A stretch of DNA of 15,454 bases from positions 1-15,454 of the forward strand of contig DATKST010000202.1 of NCBI GenBank assembly GCA_035531475.1, in the 5' to 3' direction. Under the pieces are notes generated by a model. That model saw only the letters and a list, made by a program, of their open reading frames with translations. It made no database searches and was not told the origin of the DNA. Position numbers and translations under genes: made by a program. How positions within the stretch are numbered: the stretch's first letter is position 1; every line of letters begins with the position of its first letter. Below are positions 6,606-14,140 of this stretch, piece by piece. This DNA is from CALCEB01 sp035531475 (GTDB taxonomy: Bacteria; Acidobacteriota; Terriglobia; UBA7540).

Positions 6606-6693
6606 GGCACGCTCCTTCGAAATATGTCCCCTTCCCAGGTTGCGGGCAATGTAAAGGCAGCGCCGCAATGGAAAGGGGTACAGCTTGGCAAAC

Positions 6694-6741
6694 GGGCGGG
6701 CCTTGTGCCCGTCCGCAGGCGACCACGAGGGTCACCCCTGC
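6694..6741. repeat. Dispersed GTAGGGGCG repeat, diverged copy 2
   Basis: It has the same two-half layout as the 1465-1523 copy: GGGCGGGCCTTGTGCCCGTC, then a GGCGACCACGAGGGTCACCC half. The terminal GTAG and CTAC have been lost (the end reads CCCCTGC). It lies upstream of the proline-rich membrane gene, between it and glpX. Confidence 0.65.
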
Positions 6742-6856
6742 GCCAAAATGTACCACTATCCGGAAAGGGACTGGGCGAGGTTCCGTAATTCACCCCGGCC
6801 CTCACTAGAACTTACGATTCCGTGCCCAGTATTGTTCCTCAAACCGGGACCACAGC

Positions 6857-7840
6857 CTACATCAGCCGCACGGTGGCGTCGGGGCTGCGGGAAAGGTAAA
6901 TGGAATCGATAAACCGGACGGAGCGGGTGCTATTGGTCATTACCAGGGATTGGGTGCGCGCGCCATCACCGAAAAAGCGCACGCCTCGCAGCAGGCTCCC
7001 ATCGGTCACGCCGGTCGCGGCGAAGATGATTTCCTTGCCGGGGGCCAGTTCGCTGGTCGTATAGATCTTCTTTAAGTCCTTTACGCCCATGGACTTAAGC
7101 CGCTCGGCTTGCTGCTCGTCCTTCACCACCAGCCGCGCCAGGATTTCCCCGTTCAGGCAACGCAGGGCGGCCGCGGTCAGCACGCCTTCCGGCGCGCCGC
7201 CAATCCCCATCACCGCGTGCACGCCGGTCCCGACTACTGCCGCAGCGATCCCGGCGGAAAGGTCGCCATCCGGGATCAGGCGGATGCGCGCGCCCGCTTC
7301 CCGAATCTCGGAGATCAGCTTCTCATGGCGGGGCCGGTCGAGCACGACGACCACCAAATCCTGGATGTCGCGGTCCAGGCGACGGGCGATAGCCCGCAGG
7401 TTCTCCTTCACCGGCGCATCAAGCTCCACAGCGCCTCGCGCCGCCGGTTCCACCACCAGCTTTTCCATGTAGCAATCCGGAGCGTGCAGCAAACCTCCGC
7501 TTTCCGAGGCGGCCAGCACCGTGATCGCTCCCGCCGCGCCTTGCGCGCAAAGATTCGTCCCTTCCAGCGGATCCACGGCAATATCGACGCCGGGCAGCGT
7601 CTCGTTATATTCCTTTTGCAGGCCCACGCGCTCACCGATATAGAGCATGGGCGCTTCGTCCCGCTCGCCCTCGCCAATCACCACTGTTCCGGCCAGCGGC
7701 ACGGTATCCAGGATGCGCCGCATCGCCTCCACCGCGGCCTGGTCCGAAAGCTTCCAGTCGCCGCGGCCCATGGTGCGCGCCGCCGCCATCGCTGCTTCCT
7801 CCACCACCCGCACGAATTCCAAAGCCAGTTCTGCTTCCAT
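6857..7840 (-). CDS. glpX: Fructose-1,6-bisphosphatase, class II (GlpX type)
   Basis: This enzyme hydrolyses fructose-1,6-bisphosphate to fructose-6-phosphate in gluconeogenesis; some relatives also act on sedoheptulose-1,7-bisphosphate. It has 327 residues from the ATG at 7840, which follows AGGGGG; the upstream TTG at 7858 would put that site inside the gene. Metal and substrate motifs of the lithium-sensitive phosphatase fold are intact: Asp33 in KLSDQAAV, IGEGERDEAPMLYIGE (55-70), DPLEGTN (90-96) and GGAPEG (214-219). The C-terminal TNSTRSVRFIDSIYL is also typical. It is monocistronic here, with a plausible promoter about 60 bases upstream. No glycerol genes adjoin it, so a housekeeping gluconeogenic role is likeliest. 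Confidence 0.94.
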   Translation of the reverse strand: MEAELALEFVRVVEEAAMAAARTMGRGDWKLSDQAAVEAMRRILDTVPLAGTVVIGEGERDEAPMLYIGERVGLQKEYNETLPGVDIAVDPLEGTNLCAQGAAGAITVLAASESGGLLHAPDCYMEKLVVEPAARGAVELDAPVKENLRAIARRLDRDIQDLVVVVLDRPRHEKLISEIREAGARIRLIPDGDLSAGIAAAVVGTGVHAVMGIGGAPEGVLTAAALRCLNGEILARLVVKDEQQAERLKSMGVKDLKKIYTTSELAPGKEIIFAATGVTDGSLLRGVRFFGDGARTQSLVMTNSTRSVRFIDSIYLSRSPDATVRLM

Positions 7841-7893
7841 GTTGCCCCCTTGCTGCAATTGCGTCCGTGATTAAGTCAGAGAATGTGCTTGGT

Positions 7894-7922
7894 ATTCTAA
7901 CCCATTCTTCGCGGCGTCCCAA
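7894..7922 (-). promoter_or_regulatory. Candidate sigma-70 promoter of glpX
   Basis: On the minus strand TTGGGA (7922-7917, four of six to consensus) lies 17 bases ahead of TAGAAT (7899-7894, five of six). It sits 54 bases upstream of the glpX ATG with no gene between. Confidence 0.4.
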
Positions 7923-8265
7923 ACGCTTGTCCGGTTTGGATCAGCCCGGATTTCTTACTGCGGAAAACGGAAGGTCGGGGTTTGAACCCATAAGCGTTCA
8001 CTTAAGGATTCCTTCTTGAAGGCCTATTTTGGATATGCAATGGTTCCATGGGCCAAGCTGTAGCGGTGGTCGCTTTTCCAGCAATGGCTTCCAGACTGCT
8101 GATTCCACTCTATGGGAAACATTTCTTCGATAATCAGCTTTCGGCTAAACCTTGGGGTCTGGCACGTCATCGTGGGGGGCTTGCCATGACCTTTTTACAC
8201 CACTACGGTAAGTTTTGCTGAAAATGCAGCCGATTCCCCGAAGTGACTCTTGGCTTGGCCGTTCT
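7923..8265. other. Intergenic region between divergent glpX and the coiled-coil gene
   Basis: No reading frame with a ribosome site is visible on either strand. The GC content is lower than in the flanking genes. The only structure seen is a short palindrome, CCTTCTTGAAGG. A T-arm-like string at 7973-7989 does not belong to a tRNA. Confidence 0.45.
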
Positions 8266-8294
8266 ATTACAATGGTTTACATAGTAGTTATACT
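8266..8294 (+). promoter_or_regulatory. Candidate sigma-70 promoter of the coiled-coil gene
   Basis: ATTACA (8266-8271, four of six) and TATACT (8289-8294, five of six) are separated by 17 bases. The AT-rich stretch stands out from its surroundings and lies 78 bases upstream of the start codon. Confidence 0.4.
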
Positions 8295-8372
8295 TTGGCA
8301 TGTTTCGTGCTGTTTCACAATGTGGAGCGCCGGTCTTGTTGGAAAAGGCCCCCGCTCGGAGGATAAACGACT

Positions 8373-9290
8373 ATGGCTATCGATGACCCCACCCAATATG
8401 ATCGAACCTCGGGCCCCAAACCTGCCTCAACCAACAGCAGCAAAGGGGTATTTGTTGCAGTCTTTGTAATACTAGCGTTATTGGCGATTGGCGAAATTCA
8501 TTCCTATAGCTCCATGAACGCTTTGCGCACTGGATTGCAGGCCCAACAGACGAACCTGCAGAACCAGATCGAAGCCCAAGTGGAAGCCAAAGAAGCCGCC
8601 ATTCAAAATTCTGACGCTCAAACCATGGATCAGCTTCGCGCCCAGCTTGACGACATGTCGAGCAAGATGAATTCCTCACAACGCAAAACCCTGGCACGGT
8701 CCCGCTTTCTTTTGACCAAGCTGCAAAAGGAGCAAGCCCAGAATGCCGCCCAAATTCAGCAAGAACTTTCGCAGAAGGCTGATGCCTCTCAGGTAGGATC
8801 TCTCAGCCAGAGCTTCGACGCCACCAAAACTGATCTGGACACAACCAAGGCGACGGTAGGAACTCTAGCTTCAGACCTGGGAATGGCGCGCAGCAGTATG
8901 GGCACGCTGATTGCAACCAACCATCAGCAGATTGTGGAGTTGCGCAGGCTGGGGCAGCGGGACTACTTCGAATTCACGCTGACCCGCAACCAGGAAAAGA
9001 CTCTTGCTGGGGTTGGGCTGGTCCTGAAGAAGGCCAACGTCAAACACCACATGTTCACTCTGAACCTGATTGCAGATGACATGACCATTCCCAAGAAGAA
9101 CCGGACGATTGACGAGCCTCTCTTTTTCGCGACCCGCGGCTCCAGAACTTTTTACGAATTGGTGGTAAATCAGGTGCAATCTGGACAGGTGACTGGATAT
9201 ATCAGCACCCCGAAGGGCGCGGTTGAACTGGCAGCCAAGGGCAGTTCGATGACCGCGGACTCCAAGGCCACGGCCACAGCCTCGCGCTAG
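8373..9290 (+). CDS. Membrane-anchored coiled-coil protein, function unknown
   Basis: This 305-residue protein has a short polar N-terminus, one transmembrane helix (about 25-41) and a long heptad-rich region (about 48-180) full of Gln, Ala, Lys and Glu. The heptad region includes LQAQQTNLQNQIEAQVEAK and QKADASQVGSL, a pattern seen in trimeric coiled coils. A compact domain follows (about 185-285) with RRLGQRDYFEFTLTRNQEKTL, NVKHHMFTLNLIADD and a TRGSRTFYELVVNQV core, likely beta-rich and outside the membrane. The tail is Ala/Thr/Ser/Lys-rich. The start ATG follows GGAGG. It has its own candidate promoter and a hairpin terminator, so it appears monocistronic. It could be an envelope-spanning scaffold or tether; no enzymatic motif is visible. 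The cysteine-free sequence fits an exported protein. Confidence 0.85.
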   Translation: MAIDDPTQYDRTSGPKPASTNSSKGVFVAVFVILALLAIGEIHSYSSMNALRTGLQAQQTNLQNQIEAQVEAKEAAIQNSDAQTMDQLRAQLDDMSSKMNSSQRKTLARSRFLLTKLQKEQAQNAAQIQQELSQKADASQVGSLSQSFDATKTDLDTTKATVGTLASDLGMARSSMGTLIATNHQQIVELRRLGQRDYFEFTLTRNQEKTLAGVGLVLKKANVKHHMFTLNLIADDMTIPKKNRTIDEPLFFATRGSRTFYELVVNQVQSGQVTGYISTPKGAVELAAKGSSMTADSKATATASR

Positions 9291-9317
9291 AGGGAGCGCA
9301 AAGCTGATGGATGCTTG

Positions 9318-9360
9318 CCGGGACTGGTCCCGATGCGGGCAGTCCCGGAGCAGGTTTTTT
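9318..9360 (+). terminator. Rho-independent-like terminator after the coiled-coil gene
   Basis: The stem CCGGGACTG (9318-9326) pairs perfectly with CAGTCCCGG (9340-9348) across a 13-base loop. Six bases later comes TTTTTT (9355-9360). It begins 28 bases past the stop codon. The gap between stem and T-run is longer than ideal. Confidence 0.55.
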
Positions 9361-9443
9361 CGAAGCGTGTTAGTTCTTCCTGCATCTTAATATTCTGCTG
9401 GACAAGCGCCAGGGTCCGGCCATGACTTGATTCGAGGTGTCGA

Positions 9444-9593
9444 ATGATCATGGTCCAGCGAGGTTCCCTGGTCGCGCTCCTCTTTGTTTCCGTTTTCACT
9501 CTGCCGCCGGGCGCTCTGGCGGCAGAGGTCCCTCTCCCGCTGCTCTCTCATCCACCATTGCAACAACAGCCGGACTCACATTTTCACCTGTGA
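9444..9593 (+). CDS. Possible 49-residue secreted peptide
   Basis: ATG-ATC-ATG opens after GAGGTG at 6-base spacing (the second ATG is at 9450), and the frame ends at the TGA at 9591. The product has an almost ideal signal peptide: basic start (MVQR), hydrophobic core (GSLVALLFVSVFTL), a PPG turn and an ALA-AE cleavage site after residue 26. It would leave a 23-residue mature peptide rich in Pro, Gln and His (PLLSHPPLQQQPDSHFHL). It sits between the coiled-coil gene and the CDF metal pump. The histidines could hint at metal binding, but that is speculation. It could instead be the front of a larger exported protein broken by a frameshift, since a neighbouring frame stays open downstream. It is too short for family assignment. 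Confidence 0.42.
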   Translation: MIMVQRGSLVALLFVSVFTLPPGALAAEVPLPLLSHPPLQQQPDSHFHL

Positions 9594-9899
9594 TGAGTTG
9601 AACTGCCTGCTGACGGCTTTAATGGATTGCGCAACCGGCAGCCGGTCTTCTTGCTTCAGTGACGCCTCGGAGTTTATTGGCCGGAGCGTGAGCGCAGAAT
9701 CTACGGAATCACCAAGACCGGCGGTCGTAGACCGGGGCTTGTGTCGTGATTTCCTTCTGCCATATTTCTCAATGGTTTCCGGCGATCCCAGTCAGTGCAA
9801 GCTACGAACGCCGCTACAGCAGAGAAAAAGTACCACTACCCCCTACCAACGATTGATGCGGATTGCCGGAGTATCGTAAAATCCAAGTACGAGGATTTT
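9594..9899 (+). other. Leader of the CDF gene, no confident gene
   Basis: The stretch is open in one frame (part of a run at 9484-9879 with several Cys, e.g. FTCDELNCLLTALMDC), but that run lacks a ribosome site. It might be the shifted remainder of the secreted protein that starts at 9444. The CDF frame is also open from a GTG at 9795. A GAGGA ribosome site at 9891-9895 serves the GTG at 9900. Confidence 0.4.
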
Positions 9900-10820
9900 G
9901 TGCACGCGCATACCCACAAGCATTCACGGTCAATCACCCTGTCCATCAAAGTCGCCCTGGTGATCAGCCTGTGCTTGGTGGTGGTGGAGTTTACGGCCGG
10001 AACGATCTCTCACAGCCTGGCCCTGATCAGTGACGGCTGGCACAACCTTTCCGATCTGCCGACGCTCAGCCTGGCCTGGATCGCGCTCTATTTTGAGCGC
10101 AAGCCTCCGAACCTGGAGAAGACCTTCGGGTATCAGCGCGCCGGCGTGCTCGCCGCGTTTGTGAACGCGCTGCTGCTCGCCATCGTGGCCGCCTCCATTT
10201 GCGTCGACGGCTACCACCGCTTGCTTCACCCGGAGACCGTTTCCGAGACCATCATGATCCGCGTGGGCATCCTGGCGCTGGTCATCAACACTTTCATCAC
10301 CCTGGCGCTTTCGCGCGACCGTCACGACCTGAACCTGCGCGCCCTCTTCTTGCACAACCTGGGCGATGCCCTCTCCAACGTTGCCATCATCGCCGGAGCG
10401 TGGCTGATCCGCGTCACCGGCGAGCCGCTGATTGACCCGGTGATCGCCTTCCTCATCGCCGGCATGATCCTTTGGACGGCCAAAGGCATTCTGGCGGATT
10501 CCACCAATATCCTGCTGGAGAGTCTTCCCAAGGGAATGACGCTGGAGAACGTGGCGCGCGCTATGCTCACGGTGGAAGGCGTGCGCGAGGTCCACGACGT
10601 TCACATCTGGAGCCTGGGATCGCAAAGCCATGCCCTTTCCTGCCATGTGCAGATTCTGGATATGCCCACGTCGGAGTCTGAGGTCATTGCCGACAAAGTG
10701 CGGGAGGTCCTGGCCCACGAATTTGAGATCACCCACTCCACCATTCAGTTTGAGCACACCCACCCGCCCGGCGATTTTCACCGTTACATGCCCGCCGCAG
10801 CGCCAACGGGCCCTAAGTGA
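9900..10820 (+). CDS. Cation diffusion facilitator, zinc-type efflux pump (CzcD/ZitB-like)
   Basis: This inner-membrane antiporter exports Zn2+ (and perhaps Co2+ or Cd2+) in exchange for protons. It has 306 residues from the GTG at 9900, just after GAGGA; a GTG at 9795 would add 35 residues with no transmembrane or family features. A His-rich N-terminus (HAHTHKH) precedes six transmembrane helices. The transport site is the His-Asp/His-Asp set typical of zinc members: His48 and Asp52 in SDGWHNLSD (helix II), and His152 and Asp156 in LHNLGDALSN (helix V). The cytosolic domain (about 205-285) has the usual VREVHDVHIWSLGSQ strand, SCHV and the FEITHSTIQFEH metal-binding end. It converges on argJ with only 12 bases between stops. 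No metal regulator is adjacent. Confidence 0.92.
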   Translation: MHAHTHKHSRSITLSIKVALVISLCLVVVEFTAGTISHSLALISDGWHNLSDLPTLSLAWIALYFERKPPNLEKTFGYQRAGVLAAFVNALLLAIVAASICVDGYHRLLHPETVSETIMIRVGILALVINTFITLALSRDRHDLNLRALFLHNLGDALSNVAIIAGAWLIRVTGEPLIDPVIAFLIAGMILWTAKGILADSTNILLESLPKGMTLENVARAMLTVEGVREVHDVHIWSLGSQSHALSCHVQILDMPTSESEVIADKVREVLAHEFEITHSTIQFEHTHPPGDFHRYMPAAAPTGPK

Positions 10821-10832
10821 ACAGCCTTGGCG

Positions 10833-12056
10833 TTAACTGCGGTACGACGCGTTGATCGTGATGTAACCGTGGGTTAGGTCACACGTCCAGATGGTGGCAG
10901 AAGATTTGCCGGCATGGAAGTCAATGGTAACGATCAATTCAGCGCCATCCAATTCACGGCGAGCAGTGGTTTCGTCAAAACCAGTGTCGAGTCCGCGACG
11001 GCAGAGATAAAGACCGTTGACCCGAATATCGGTTTTGGCGGGATCGAACTGCGCGCCGGAATAACCCGCCGCAGCCAGGATTCTGCCCCAGTTGGGATCG
11101 CTCCCGGCCAGGGCGGTTTTCACCAGCGGTGAGTTGGCAATGGCGCGGGCTGCGCGGTCCGCATCGTCTGCCGTCCTGGCGCCGCGCACTTCGACGGTCA
11201 CCAGTTTCTTCGCTCCCTCGCCGTCCCGCACGATCATCCGGGCAAGCTCGGTCGAAATCTGCATAAGACCTTCAAGGAAGATATGGGCAGCGCGGCTGCC
11301 GCTGGTCACGCGAGCCTTTGAAAGTCCGGATGCCAGCACAAAGACCGTGTCGTTGGTTGAGGTGTCGCCATCCACCGTAATGCGGTTGAACGATGCATCT
11401 GCGGCGCGACGTAAAAATCGTTGAAGATCGCGCGGGGCAACCGCAGCATCGGTGGTGATGAGTGCCAGCATGGTTGCCATGTGCGGATGGATCATGCCAG
11501 CGCCCTTGGCAACGCCCGCAATGTGAACAGTTTTCCCTCCGATTTTGCCGCGAAGCACAGACGACTTGGGAAACGTGTCCGTGGTCATGATGGCGCGGGC
11601 AACGACCTCGCCATTTTCGGCGGAGAGGCTGGCGCAGAGCGGGGGCAGAGCATTCTGAATGCGGCGGGCGCCAAGAGGAACGCCGATGACTCCCGTCGAG
11701 GCTACCAGGACTTGATGGGCCGGGATCTTCAGCAGCCACGCCGCATCTTTGGCCGTGGCAAGCGCGGCCCGGTAGCCGGCTTTGCCCGTGGCGGCGTTGG
11801 CGTTCCCGGCATTCGCCAAGATCGCCCGTGCCCAACCGCGGCTTGACTTCAGATGGGCCCGCGATAACAACACGGGCGCAGCGGCCACCAGGTTGGTAGT
11901 GAATACGGCGGCAGCGGAGGTTTTTTCAGCTTCGCAAAAGACCAGCGCCAAGTCCAGCTCGCCCGCCTTCTTCTTGATGCCGGTGGCAGTGGCTGCGGAG
12001 CGAAAGCCCGCCGGAGTTGTCAGGTGCCCGTCAATCTTCTCCCATGTTTTTGTCAT
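10833..12056 (-). CDS. argJ: Glutamate N-acetyltransferase/amino-acid acetyltransferase
   Basis: ArgJ moves the acetyl group from N-acetylornithine to glutamate, and bifunctional members also use acetyl-CoA, in the arginine pathway. The 407 residues match the family. As an Ntn-hydrolase-like enzyme it cleaves itself into two chains: the cut is expected before Thr195 in KGAGMIHPHMATMLALITTDA, Thr195 becoming the nucleophile. STGVIG (120-125) provides the oxyanion hole, and GDTSTNDT and GSDPNWGR are further family hallmarks. The ATG at 12056 begins MTKTWEKIDG at the usual domain edge; an ATG at 12077 is an alternative, and both have weak ribosome sites. Other arg genes are not in view. It is separated from dapA by a repeat-rich gap, so it is probably a separate transcript. 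Mono- or bifunctionality cannot be decided from sequence. Confidence 0.94.
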   Translation of the reverse strand: MTKTWEKIDGHLTTPAGFRSAATATGIKKKAGELDLALVFCEAEKTSAAAVFTTNLVAAAPVLLSRAHLKSSRGWARAILANAGNANAATGKAGYRAALATAKDAAWLLKIPAHQVLVASTGVIGVPLGARRIQNALPPLCASLSAENGEVVARAIMTTDTFPKSSVLRGKIGGKTVHIAGVAKGAGMIHPHMATMLALITTDAAVAPRDLQRFLRRAADASFNRITVDGDTSTNDTVFVLASGLSKARVTSGSRAAHIFLEGLMQISTELARMIVRDGEGAKKLVTVEVRGARTADDADRAARAIANSPLVKTALAGSDPNWGRILAAAGYSGAQFDPAKTDIRVNGLYLCRRGLDTGFDETTARRELDGAELIVTIDFHAGKSSATIWTCDLTHGYITINASYRS

Positions 12057-12161
12057 TGATTGGTCTCTTGCAGTCATCGAAAGTAGCACCGGTCTGTGAG
12101 CGGTGTATTGAGTAGCTCCCGCCCCAGAAGCGTTAAAATAAGGCCCTGGAACTACGGCAAA

Positions 12162-12370
12162 GCCCGCCTTGGCGGGCGGCATCCTATGGCCCACGGCGCA
12201 AGCCGTGGGAAAAGAGGAAAACGCAGACTTCCAAGCCCCGTCAGGGGCGGCATCCTGTGCGGCGATACTGTCGCCTCTAGCGGGGCTTCAGACAGGATTT
12301 TCGCAACTCTACCCCACGGCTTCTTGCGCCGTGGGCCACATGCTATCGCCGCTAGCGCGGCTCAGGGGGC
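12162..12370. repeat. Composite palindromic repeat cluster between argJ and dapA
   Basis: At least five stems are packed here. GCCCGCC/GGCGGGC is at 12162-12177. CCCACGGC with a GCAA loop and GCCGTGGG is at 12190-12209. GCCCC/GGGGC is at 12235-12248, with AAGCCCCG (12233) also matching CGGGGCTT (12281). GGCGA/TCGCC is at 12261-12275. CCCACGGC/GCCGTGGG is at 12313-12335. The last is an inverted version of the second, differing by two inserted bases. GGGCGGCATCCTATG (12174) and GGGCGGCATCCTGTG (12245) are near-identical direct repeats. Open frames across it are only translated repeat. It fills most of the 364-base gap. Confidence 0.8.
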
Positions 12371-12420
12371 TGCAAACACCTATTTTAACGCCTATCGCTA
12401 TTCTTAACTCGACCCAGGGC

Positions 12421-13320
12421 TTACTCGGTTTGCGCTTTCACCAGGCCCTGCTCTTCCAGCACCTTGCGCAAGCGGGAGCGGTTCTCAACCTTCATGGGGA
12501 CCAGCGGCAGCCGGTAGACTTCTTCTATCAACCCCATCATGGCCAGCGCGGCTTTCACGGGAATCGGGCTGGTCTCGATAAAATTCGCCTGCATCAACGC
12601 CAATAGGCGTGCATTCAGCTTGCGGGCTTCTTCGTATTTTTCTTGCAGCAAAAGAGCGGCGAGCCGTGACATGGCACCGGGAATTTCATTGGAGGCGACG
12701 GAGATCACCCCCACGCCGCCCAGCGCCATCAACGGAAACGTGAAAGAGTCATCGCCGGAAAGCACCGCGAAGCTGGCATCGACGGCGTTCAACACCTCCA
12801 TCTGTTGCGTGATGCTGCCCGAGGCTTCTTTGATGCCGACGATCGTTGGAATCTTCGAGAGGCGCGCCACGGTGGCAGGCTCAATGTTTGAAGAAGTGCG
12901 GCCAGGAACGTTGTAAAGAATCACAGGAACACTTGAGGATTCGGCGATGGCCTTGAAGTGCTGGTAGAGGCCTTCTTGTGTTGGCTTATTGTAATACGGC
13001 GCCACCGAAAGGATGGCTTGAACACCCAGTCGGCTAACCTCCTGGGCAAGCGCGGCCACTTTGCGCGTGTTATTTCCGCCCACCCCTGCAACCACTGGGA
13101 CGCGGCCGCGCGCTTCTTCCACAACGATCTGGATGACCCGCAGATACTCCTCGTGCTCGAGCGTGGGTGTTTCGCCGGTGGTGCCGCAAGGAACCAGAAA
13201 ATCGATCCCTTCGTTCACCTGGAATTGAACGAAGCGCCGAAGCGCCTCCTCATCCACTGAGAGGTCGGGTTTGAACGGCGTCACCAGAGCGGTGCCGCAT
13301 CCTCGAATTTCCAGCGCCAT
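12421..13320 (-). CDS. dapA: 4-hydroxy-tetrahydrodipicolinate synthase
   Basis: This enzyme condenses pyruvate with aspartate-4-semialdehyde, the committed step to diaminopimelate and lysine, in the cytosol. The 299 residues form the classic N-acetylneuraminate-lyase-type barrel. Catalytic features are intact: the Schiff-base Lys164 in VGIKEASGS, Tyr136 in LYNVPGR, the GTTGE turn (46-50) with Thr47 and Thr48, Tyr110 in APYYNKP (dimer-partner tyrosine position) and Arg141. The ATG at 13320 follows GGGAGGA; an upstream in-frame GTG lies inside that ribosome site. It starts 18 bases after dapB stops, and its other substrate is made by asd two genes upstream, so asd-dapB-dapA reads as one operon. 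Confidence 0.95.
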   Translation of the reverse strand: MALEIRGCGTALVTPFKPDLSVDEEALRRFVQFQVNEGIDFLVPCGTTGETPTLEHEEYLRVIQIVVEEARGRVPVVAGVGGNNTRKVAALAQEVSRLGVQAILSVAPYYNKPTQEGLYQHFKAIAESSSVPVILYNVPGRTSSNIEPATVARLSKIPTIVGIKEASGSITQQMEVLNAVDASFAVLSGDDSFTFPLMALGGVGVISVASNEIPGAMSRLAALLLQEKYEEARKLNARLLALMQANFIETSPIPVKAALAMMGLIEEVYRLPLVPMKVENRSRLRKVLEEQGLVKAQTE

Positions 13321-13338
13321 GATTCCTCCCACTGTTGC

Positions 13339-14058
13339 TCAGACTGCCGGGGGTTCGTCAAAAATCTCGGCGAAGGCAAAGAAGCCCTTGCGGGAAACGA
13401 TCCAACGCGCCGCGTAGAGAGCGCCTTCGGCAAATCCGCGCCGGCTTCGCGCCGTGTGCCGCAGCACAATTGTATCAGCTTCGGAATCGAAGCCCAGCTC
13501 GTGAGTGCCCGGGATGTAACCGGCGCGAACACTGGCCACCGGGATTTCTCGCGCCCCGAATGCCGGCTGCGCCTGGCGCTTGAGTTCGATGGCCGTCCCG
13601 GAAGGAGCGTCCTTCTTGAAGCGATGGTGCGATTCGGTGATAAAAGGCTCGTACATGGGAAAACGCGCGGCGATATCCGCTGCGGCGCGAGCCATGCGAT
13701 AGAACAATTGCACCCCTATTGAGAAATTTGCTCCGTAGACCAAGCCCGAGGCAGACTGCTGAATCAGGGTGCGTACTTCCTCCAGGCGATCCTGCCAGCC
13801 CGTGGTTCCCACCACCAGCGGACATCCCAGCGCCGCCACCCGGCGGATGTTATCGAGCACGCAGGATGGAGCGGTGAAGTCCAGGCAGGCATCGATGCCC
13901 CGGAAATTCTCTGGGGTGATGCCTTCACCCGCGCCATTCGTGTACTCATCCAGGATGAGCTTTACCTGGAAGCCGCGTTCGGCGGCAATTTCCATAATGG
14001 CCTTGCCCATTTTGCCGTAGCCAAGCAGCGCGAGATTGAGGATGGCAGGTTCGTTCAA
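13339..14058 (-). CDS. dapB: 4-hydroxy-tetrahydrodipicolinate reductase
   Basis: This NAD(P)H-dependent reductase acts on the DapA product. From the TTG at 14058 it has 239 residues and begins just before the Rossmann strand NLALLGYGKMG, with GGAG 8 bases upstream. An ATG at 14091 (preceded by AAGGA) is the alternative, but it lies inside a dispersed TGTCATTCTGAG-type repeat and adds residues unlike the family. Motifs are GYGKMG (13-18, a variant of GxxGRMG), GTTGW (84-88), GANFSIG (109-115), the catalytic ESHHRFKKDAPSGTA (142-156) with His144/His145 and Lys148 or Lys149, and HTARSRRGFAEGAL (201-214). It lies between asd and dapA in the same direction. Confidence 0.92.
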   Translation of the reverse strand: MNEPAILNLALLGYGKMGKAIMEIAAERGFQVKLILDEYTNGAGEGITPENFRGIDACLDFTAPSCVLDNIRRVAALGCPLVVGTTGWQDRLEEVRTLIQQSASGLVYGANFSIGVQLFYRMARAAADIAARFPMYEPFITESHHRFKKDAPSGTAIELKRQAQPAFGAREIPVASVRAGYIPGTHELGFDSEADTIVLRHTARSRRGFAEGALYAARWIVSRKGFFAFAEIFDEPPAV

Positions 14059-14086
14059 TGGAGTTTCTCCGCCAGCACAGTTGGAT

Positions 14087-14119
14087 GTCATTCTGAGTCC
14101 TTCGCCTGTCATCCTGAGC
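14087..14119. repeat. TGTCATTCTGAG-type dispersed repeat, copy 1
   Basis: TGTCATTCTGAG (14087-14098) and TGTCATCCTGAG (14108-14119) form an imperfect direct repeat between asd and dapB. A related string, CAGATTCTTCGCTCCGCTCA, lies at 15355-15374 at the other end of asd. Strings of this kind are widespread intergenic repeats in several soil phyla (recalled, not searched). Confidence 0.55.
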
Positions 14120-14140
14120 ATTGACAGCACTGGGCGCCGG

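Noticed and set aside
7973..7989. tRNA T-arm-like string GGTCGGGGTTTGAACCC
   Set aside because: The stem is too short, the loop is off consensus, and no acceptor, D or anticodon arms can be drawn around it.
9287..9499. Minus-strand 70-codon frame (MIIRHLESSHGRTLALVQQN...)
   Set aside because: The helix-like start is appealing, but the frame runs through the terminator hairpin and T-run of the coiled-coil gene and has no convincing ribosome site.
9930..10781. 283-codon minus-strand frame antisense to the CDF gene
   Set aside because: It is a mirror of a GC-rich gene's codon pattern, rich in Gln, His, Gly and Val without hydrophobic core or domains.
12169..12606. 145-codon plus-strand frame
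   Set aside because: Its first half is translated palindromic repeat and its second half is antisense to the end of dapA.
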